Shown piece by piece: positions 6,462 through 10,746 of a DNA stretch of 10,746 nt (its first letter is position 1; each line of letters opens with the position of its first letter). Origin of the DNA: an uncultured Paracoccaceae bacterium (lineage in GTDB: Bacteria; Pseudomonadota; Alphaproteobacteria; Rhodobacterales; Rhodobacteraceae); contig CALEZJ010000426.1 of the NCBI GenBank assembly GCA_937927885.1, positions 1 to 10,746 of the forward strand. The letters run 5' to 3'. Below the pieces are notes generated by a model. It saw only the letters and a list, made by a program, of their open reading frames with translations, had not been told where the DNA came from and did no database searches. The position numbers and the translations under genes were made by a program.

Positions 6462-6507
6462 GCGCCTCTTTTCGTCGCAAAGCGCGCCCGTGGCAAGGGT
6501 GGCGCCG

Positions 6508-7479
6508 TCAGCCCCGGCGAGCGAGGGCCATGTCCCGGGCCATGACCATGGCCGCGCGCATCGACGAGGGATCAGCCCGGCCCTTTCCGGCAATGTCATA
6601 GGCCGTGCCGTGGTCGGGCGAGCTGCGCACGAAGGGCAGGCCCAGCGTCACATTCACCCCACCGGCAAAGTCGATGGTCTTGATCGGGATCAGTGCCTGA
6701 TCGTGGTACATGCAGATTGCCGCGTCATAGCGCGCCCGCGCCGCCGGGTGGAACATCGTGTCGGCGGGCAGGGGACCAAGGATGCGCATGTTCCGATCCG
6801 CGAAGTCGCGCAGCACGGGGGCGATGACCTCCAGATCCTCGCGTCCCATGGTGCCGCCTTCGCCGGCATGGGGGTTCAGCCCGGCCACGGCGATGCGCGG
6901 ATCGGAAATGCCGAAATCGCGGATCAGCGCCGCATGGGTGATCTCGATCGTCCGGCGCAGAAGGTCGGGCGTCAGGGACCTGGGCACTTCGGCCAGCGGG
7001 ATGTGGATGGTCGCGGGCACGACGCGCAGGTCGGGGCAGGCCAGCATCATCACAACCTCGCATCCGCCCGCCAGATGGGCCAGAAACTCGGTATGGCCGG
7101 GAAAGGCGAATCCGGCGCCGTCCTTCAGCGCCTTCTTGGTGATCGGCGCGGTGACAAGGGCGCTGCACGCCCCGGATTGCACCAGATCGACCGCGCGCTC
7201 GATGGCGGCGATGGTGCCTGCGGCGTTGGCCGGGTCGGGGTGGCCGGGGATCGCCTGCGCGGCAAAGGGCAGCGGCAGCACGGCCAGAACCCCCTTGGGG
7301 ACGGGCTGGCCCGGGGCTGCGACCGCCTGCCAGCGGGTGTCGGCGGGCAGATGGCGCGGGTCGCCGATCCAGACCAGCGGCGCGGGGGCCCCATCGGCGG
7401 CAATGCGCGCGGCCAGCTCGGGGCCGATCCCGGACGGGTCGCCGCAGGTCACCGCAAGCGGAGAAAGCGCCGACGCCAT
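6508..7479 (-). CDS. pdxA: 4-hydroxythreonine-4-phosphate dehydrogenase
   Basis: PdxA oxidises 4-phosphohydroxy-L-threonine with NAD to an unstable keto acid that yields 3-amino-2-oxopropyl phosphate, which PdxJ uses to build pyridoxine 5'-phosphate. The 323-residue product matches E. coli (329). Visible motifs are the N-terminal [11 protein letters not shown] (11-21), [20 protein letters not shown] (110-129), LNPHAGEGG (201-209) and [11 protein letters not shown] (257-267). The metal-binding histidines H159, H204 and H259 keep exactly the 45- and 55-residue spacing of E. coli His166, His211 and His266, so the enzyme should be active. The ATG at 7479 follows the surA stop by one base with no clear ribosome site of its own, implying translational coupling to surA. 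Confidence 0.98.
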   Translation of the reverse strand: MASALSPLAVTCGDPSGIGPELAARIAADGAPAPLVWIGDPRHLPADTRWQAVAAPGQPVPKGVLAVLPLPFAAQAIPGHPDPANAAGTIAAIERAVDLVQSGACSALVTAPITKKALKDGAGFAFPGHTEFLAHLAGGCEVVMMLACPDLRVVPATIHIPLAEVPRSLTPDLLRRTIEITHAALIRDFGISDPRIAVAGLNPHAGEGGTMGREDLEVIAPVLRDFADRNMRILGPLPADTMFHPAARARYDAAICMYHDQALIPIKTIDFAGGVNVTLGLPFVRSSPDHGTAYDIAGKGRADPSSMRAAMVMARDMALARRG

Positions 7480-7480
7480 T

Positions 7481-8740
7481 TCAGCGCCGACGGATCTCGG
7501 CCTCGGCGCGCAGGCGTTGCAGATAGACCGAGGCCTGGCCCTCCAGCGCGCGATTGATCAGCGCCATGCGCACCTCCTCGCGAGAGGGCATGTCCTCGGT
7601 CGCCACGCGGCGGGCGCACAGCATCAGGACCACCAGCCCACCACCCTCGACCATGTTGGCCGAGATCTGCAGCGGGTTCATCCGCTCCAGTTCGGTGCGC
7701 TCGCCCGCTGGCGTATTCGGCAGGCTGCTGACGCGCTCCTCTACGGCGCTGTCGGGCAGGCCCGGAACGCTGCGCAGCACCACGCCGGCGAAATCGGCGC
7801 AGGAATCCGCGCTGGCGCGGATCGCCTCGACGCGCGCCAGGTTTTCCTCGCTGCGCCCGCCGGGCAGGACCGCGCGGCGATAGTCGAGTTCGATCGCCTC
7901 GGGCGGGACCGAGCGCGTGTCGCGCCTCGCGCGCAACTGGAAGAAGGCATAGGCGCCGGGCATGTCCAGGGGGCCGATGACGGTGCCCACGGCGGCCGTC
8001 GCCAGTGCAGGCCCGACCGGGTCGGGAATGCCTGCGACGTTGATCCAGCGATCCACCCGCCCGCCCGATGGTCCCGACGGGGCCAACGACACCTGCCGTG
8101 CGGCGTTGGAAAAGTCGGTTTCGCTGCGCATCTGCTGGATCAGCGGAATGATGCGCTGAACGGCTTCGGCATATTCGGGGTCCGACGCAAGGAAGATCTC
8201 CGAGATCAGCACCTCGACCGAGGGCTGCACGCCTTCGACCGAGATCGCGTGGTCGATCTGCGACTCGGTGATGGTGATCGTCGACCCGTAGGCCTGCCGC
8301 ACCACCTCGCGCCACAGAACGCCGGCGCGGATGAATTCGACCAGCGTCTCGCGGTCGATGCCCGCCGCGGCCATGCGGCTGATCATTTCGTCCGCGGTCA
8401 GTTCGGCGCGCGCGGCCAGTTCGGCGATGCCGTCGTTGATCTGGTCCGGGGTCAGTCGCCCGCCCAGCCGCCGTCCCTCCTGCAGTTGCAGCCGCTCCTC
8501 GATCAGCCGCTCGATCGCCCGCTCGCGCGGGTTCTGCCCGGCGGCGCCGATGAATTCGAGAAACCGCATCTTCTGGGTGATCTCGTAATTGGTGATCGGC
8601 GAATCGTTGACATAGACCACGGCGGCAAACGGCGACTGGGCGCGCGCCTCGGGGACGGCCAGGCCAGCGCAGGCCAGCACCAGCGCGGCCAGCAGGGGCA
8701 GTCGGGCGATCAGGGAAAAGGCGGGTCGCATGCGCGGCAT
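7481..8740 (-). CDS. surA: SurA-type periplasmic chaperone / peptidyl-prolyl isomerase
   Basis: SurA escorts unfolded outer-membrane proteins, LptD among them, across the periplasm to the BAM complex. The 419-residue product (E. coli 428) begins with a Sec signal peptide: basic MPRMRPAFSLIARL, hydrophobic core to about 29 and ARA cleavage site near 34. The N-terminal chaperone domain starts FAAVVYVNDSPITNYEI (38-54), typical of SurA, and runs to about 165. One recognisable parvulin-like region (about 174-272, with VEVLISEIFLA, SLAPSG and GTVIGPLDMPGAYAFFQL) follows. Residues 280-380 sit where E. coli has the second parvulin domain but look diverged, so isomerase activity is uncertain. The final helix (387-414) completes the chaperone fold. 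The start may instead be Met4 (8731), which has a GGA at usual spacing. It lies between lptD (68-base gap) and pdxA (1-base gap). Confidence 0.93.
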   Translation of the reverse strand: MPRMRPAFSLIARLPLLAALVLACAGLAVPEARAQSPFAAVVYVNDSPITNYEITQKMRFLEFIGAAGQNPRERAIERLIEERLQLQEGRRLGGRLTPDQINDGIAELAARAELTADEMISRMAAAGIDRETLVEFIRAGVLWREVVRQAYGSTITITESQIDHAISVEGVQPSVEVLISEIFLASDPEYAEAVQRIIPLIQQMRSETDFSNAARQVSLAPSGPSGGRVDRWINVAGIPDPVGPALATAAVGTVIGPLDMPGAYAFFQLRARRDTRSVPPEAIELDYRRAVLPGGRSEENLARVEAIRASADSCADFAGVVLRSVPGLPDSAVEERVSSLPNTPAGERTELERMNPLQISANMVEGGGLVVLMLCARRVATEDMPSREEVRMALINRALEGQASVYLQRLRAEAEIRRR

Positions 8741-8808
8741 TCCGTTCTGCTCGTTGCTCGGGTTTCCGGATGGCTAGCCGGTCCCGGGCGGGTTGAAAAG
8801 GGGGCCGC

Positions 8809-10746
8809 TCAGGCCCGGCAGGTGCGTCCGTTCACGACCGGCGCCCGCCCGCCGATCCCCAGGAACGCAACCCGCAGGTTGAACCTGGTCGACGCCGAAG
8901 GGTTGGTCGCGGTGACGAAATGGCGGGCCAGCGACAGGTCCACCATCAAGCATTCATTGGAGAAACCGACGCCGGTCCGCGCCGAGGCAAAGAGGTCCTG
9001 CGACAGGTCGTAGTCCCAGCCCAGCCGGGTCGTCCAGCCGCTGGCGAACCGGTGGCTCAGGTCGAGGCTCCATTCGTTCAGGTCGGTGGCGCGCGATTCG
9101 GCGGCCGCCGCGGCGACATAGAGGAACCGGGTGCCAAGCGTCGTGGCGTTCCACGACAGCGCCAGATTGGATTCGGCGCGCGACAGCCGCCGGTCGTCGT
9201 CCATCAGCAGCCTGAGCGACAGCGCATGGCCCTGCCGCGTGCTGAGCCGTCCGGCCAGCAGCCAGTCCGACCGGGTCAGGCCCAGGGGCTGACGGTGCGC
9301 CGGGTCGAAATCCAGGGCTGCGGTGCGCCAGATGCGCCCGACCAGCGCCTCGCTCGACCAACCCGCGGCATCGTGGCGTGTCCAGCGCAGCCCGCTGTTC
9401 AGCCGGGTGCCGTCGTCCGGGCGATCCTGACCGGAATAGCGGTCGAGCGCAAAGAGGTTGCCCGCATCGAGTTCGGGCATGGTGTGATCGTCGTTGGGCA
9501 GGACCGGTCCGGTCCGGCGGCTGCCGACCAGTTGCACGACCGGTTCGATGACATGGCGGGCGCCGTCCTCGGTCACGGCGGCCCAGGGCCAGCGCAGTTC
9601 CACCATCCCCTGCAACGCCGAACGGTTGACCGGGTCCGGCCAGAGCCCGTCATCGCCGACCCGCACATGGTCGAGCCTGCCCTGCACCGCGCCCGTCGCC
9701 AGCACGCCGCCGGGCAGGACGGCGCTGCGTCGCCAGCCCAGTTGCACCCAGGCCCGGGCGACATCGCGCCCCGCGGTGCCATCGGTCGTCGACAGCCGCT
9801 GAAAACCCCTCGCACCCAGTTCGAACCGCGCCTCGCCCCCGGCCAGCGCGTGGCGTTGCACCAGTTCGGCCTCGAGCACGGCATTGGGCAGGGTGCGGTT
9901 GTCATCGGTCGCGCGCAGCGAATAGAAGGCCAGCGCCCGCGCACGGATTGCCTGATCGCGACGGATGCGCTCCAGCGTGACATCCGCCGAAAGCCGGGCA
10001 TCGTCGGAGATGTCGTAGGTTTCCAGATATTGCCGATCCGAGGTCAGGATCAGATCCGAACTCAGCCGCCAGCCGCCGCCCAGATGGAACAGGCTGCGCA
10101 GATAGGCATAGCCCCGCAGGCGACCCGGAATCAGCCGATCGCGCGAGACCTGGCCACCCACTTCCAGCCCGCCATTCTGCCGCGCGAGGCGAAAGCGCAG
10201 TCCCAGCCCGACCATGCCACCCGTCGACACCTGCGGTGTCAGGGTCAGATCGCGCGTCGGGCCCAGCGGAATGAAATAGGGCAGCCCCACCCGCAGCCCC
10301 AGATCGCTGCCCATGTCGATCTCGGGACGCAGGATGCCGCGCTGGCGGTCGGTGTCGGGTGCCGGGATGCTGAGCCTTGGCAGGTAGAAGACCGGAACAC
10401 CCGCCATCCGCAACTGCGCACGCCGAAACAGCAGCCGATTGTCGGACTGGTCATGCTGCACGCTTTCGGCGCGGATTTCCCACAGCGGCGTCGGGTTCGA
10501 GGCGCAGACCGGGCAGGACGAGGCCACCACCGAGTCGAGTTCTGTCACACCGTCCTCGTGGCGGGTGAGGCGCGCGGCCGCGACCTGCAGGTGCTGGTCG
10601 ATCACCATGCGTGCGCCGGTGATGATCCCGGCGCGCAATTCGCCGTCCAGTTGGGCGGCGTCCGCCAGGATCAGCGTGTCGGGGCCGTCGCTGAGGGTGA
10701 TCGGACCCTCGATCTGCAAGCGCCCGCTGCGTCGGTCGAACACCAC
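8809..10746 (-). CDS. lptD: LPS-assembly protein LptD, C-terminal 645 codons (partial at right edge)
   Basis: LptD is the outer-membrane beta-barrel that, with the lipoprotein LptE, inserts lipopolysaccharide into the outer leaflet. The visible part starts inside the periplasmic beta-jellyroll (about residues 1-125 of this fragment) and includes CPVC (78-81), PLWEIRAESVQHDQSDNRLL (87-106) and AGVPVFYLPRLSIP (115-128), all typical of LptD. The barrel follows, with many strands of alternating aromatic and polar residues. The fragment has only four cysteines: 78, 81, 599 and 643. This suits disulfides tying the jellyroll to the C-terminal barrel strands, as in E. coli. The GTG at 10746 is an internal codon in an open frame, not a start; the signal peptide and early jellyroll lie outside the window. 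It is first in the lptD-surA-pdxA-rsmA series. Confidence 0.95.
   Translation of the reverse strand: MVFDRRSGRLQIEGPITLSDGPDTLILADAAQLDGELRAGIITGARMVIDQHLQVAAARLTRHEDGVTELDSVVASSCPVCASNPTPLWEIRAESVQHDQSDNRLLFRRAQLRMAGVPVFYLPRLSIPAPDTDRQRGILRPEIDMGSDLGLRVGLPYFIPLGPTRDLTLTPQVSTGGMVGLGLRFRLARQNGGLEVGGQVSRDRLIPGRLRGYAYLRSLFHLGGGWRLSSDLILTSDRQYLETYDISDDARLSADVTLERIRRDQAIRARALAFYSLRATDDNRTLPNAVLEAELVQRHALAGGEARFELGARGFQRLSTTDGTAGRDVARAWVQLGWRRSAVLPGGVLATGAVQGRLDHVRVGDDGLWPDPVNRSALQGMVELRWPWAAVTEDGARHVIEPVVQLVGSRRTGPVLPNDDHTMPELDAGNLFALDRYSGQDRPDDGTRLNSGLRWTRHDAAGWSSEALVGRIWRTAALDFDPAHRQPLGLTRSDWLLAGRLSTRQGHALSLRLLMDDDRRLSRAESNLALSWNATTLGTRFLYVAAAAAESRATDLNEWSLDLSHRFASGWTTRLGWDYDLSQDLFASARTGVGFSNECLMVDLSLARHFVTATNPSASTRFNLRVAFLGIGGRAPVVNGRTCRA

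Noticed and set aside
6462..6599. Longer start for rsmA at 6599
   Set aside because: The extension would overlap pdxA by about 90 bp and adds residues not seen in the family. The start at 6461 gives the usual length and has AAGAGG upstream.
8772..8779. Palindrome GGCTAGCC in the lptD-surA gap
   Set aside because: It is eight bases without a loop or a T-run. It is compatible with chance, and the two genes appear to form one series.
6758..9013. A 751-codon open frame on the + strand opposite pdxA, surA and the end of lptD
   Set aside because: It spans three well-identified genes on the other strand, has unstructured Arg/Ala/Ser-rich composition and no recognisable start context.

Overview
The window is GC-rich, compactly coded DNA from an alphaproteobacterium. 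The gene set and order point to the Rhodobacteraceae (Rhodobacter or Paracoccus relatives), though the genus cannot be read from the sequence. Eight complete protein genes and two partial ones are supported. Only the TetR-family gene lies on the + strand. I saw no tRNA, rRNA, insertion sequence, CRISPR array or replication origin.

Left part (1-1916): the first 264 codons of homoserine dehydrogenase (hom, minus strand, running off the left edge); a 96-residue predicted lipoprotein (minus); and, divergent from it, a TetR-family repressor (plus). The 99-bp divergent spacer carries inverted-repeat half-sites that make a good candidate TetR operator.

Middle part (1903-5500, minus strand): a three-gene cluster of Tad-type pilus-associated membrane proteins. 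In transcription order these are a VWA-domain TadG-like protein, a short TadE-like pseudopilin, and a 606-residue TadE-like protein carrying two long C-terminal beta-rich domains of secreted or adhesive type. The three are joined by ATGA stop/start overlaps, so they are almost certainly one translationally coupled operon. No Tad motor (tadA), secretin (rcpA/cpaC), prepilin peptidase (tadV/cpaA) or flp pilin gene is present, so the trio probably works with a machine encoded elsewhere. The last gene overlaps the convergent TetR gene by 14 bp.

Right part (5625-10746, minus strand): the conserved envelope/housekeeping cluster lptD-surA-pdxA-rsmA, in the same order as in E. coli. It covers LPS insertion at the outer membrane, the periplasmic outer-membrane-protein chaperone, vitamin B6 synthesis and 16S rRNA dimethylation. 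lptD is cut by the right edge. The most unusual object in the window is the adhesin-like TadE fusion and its cluster.
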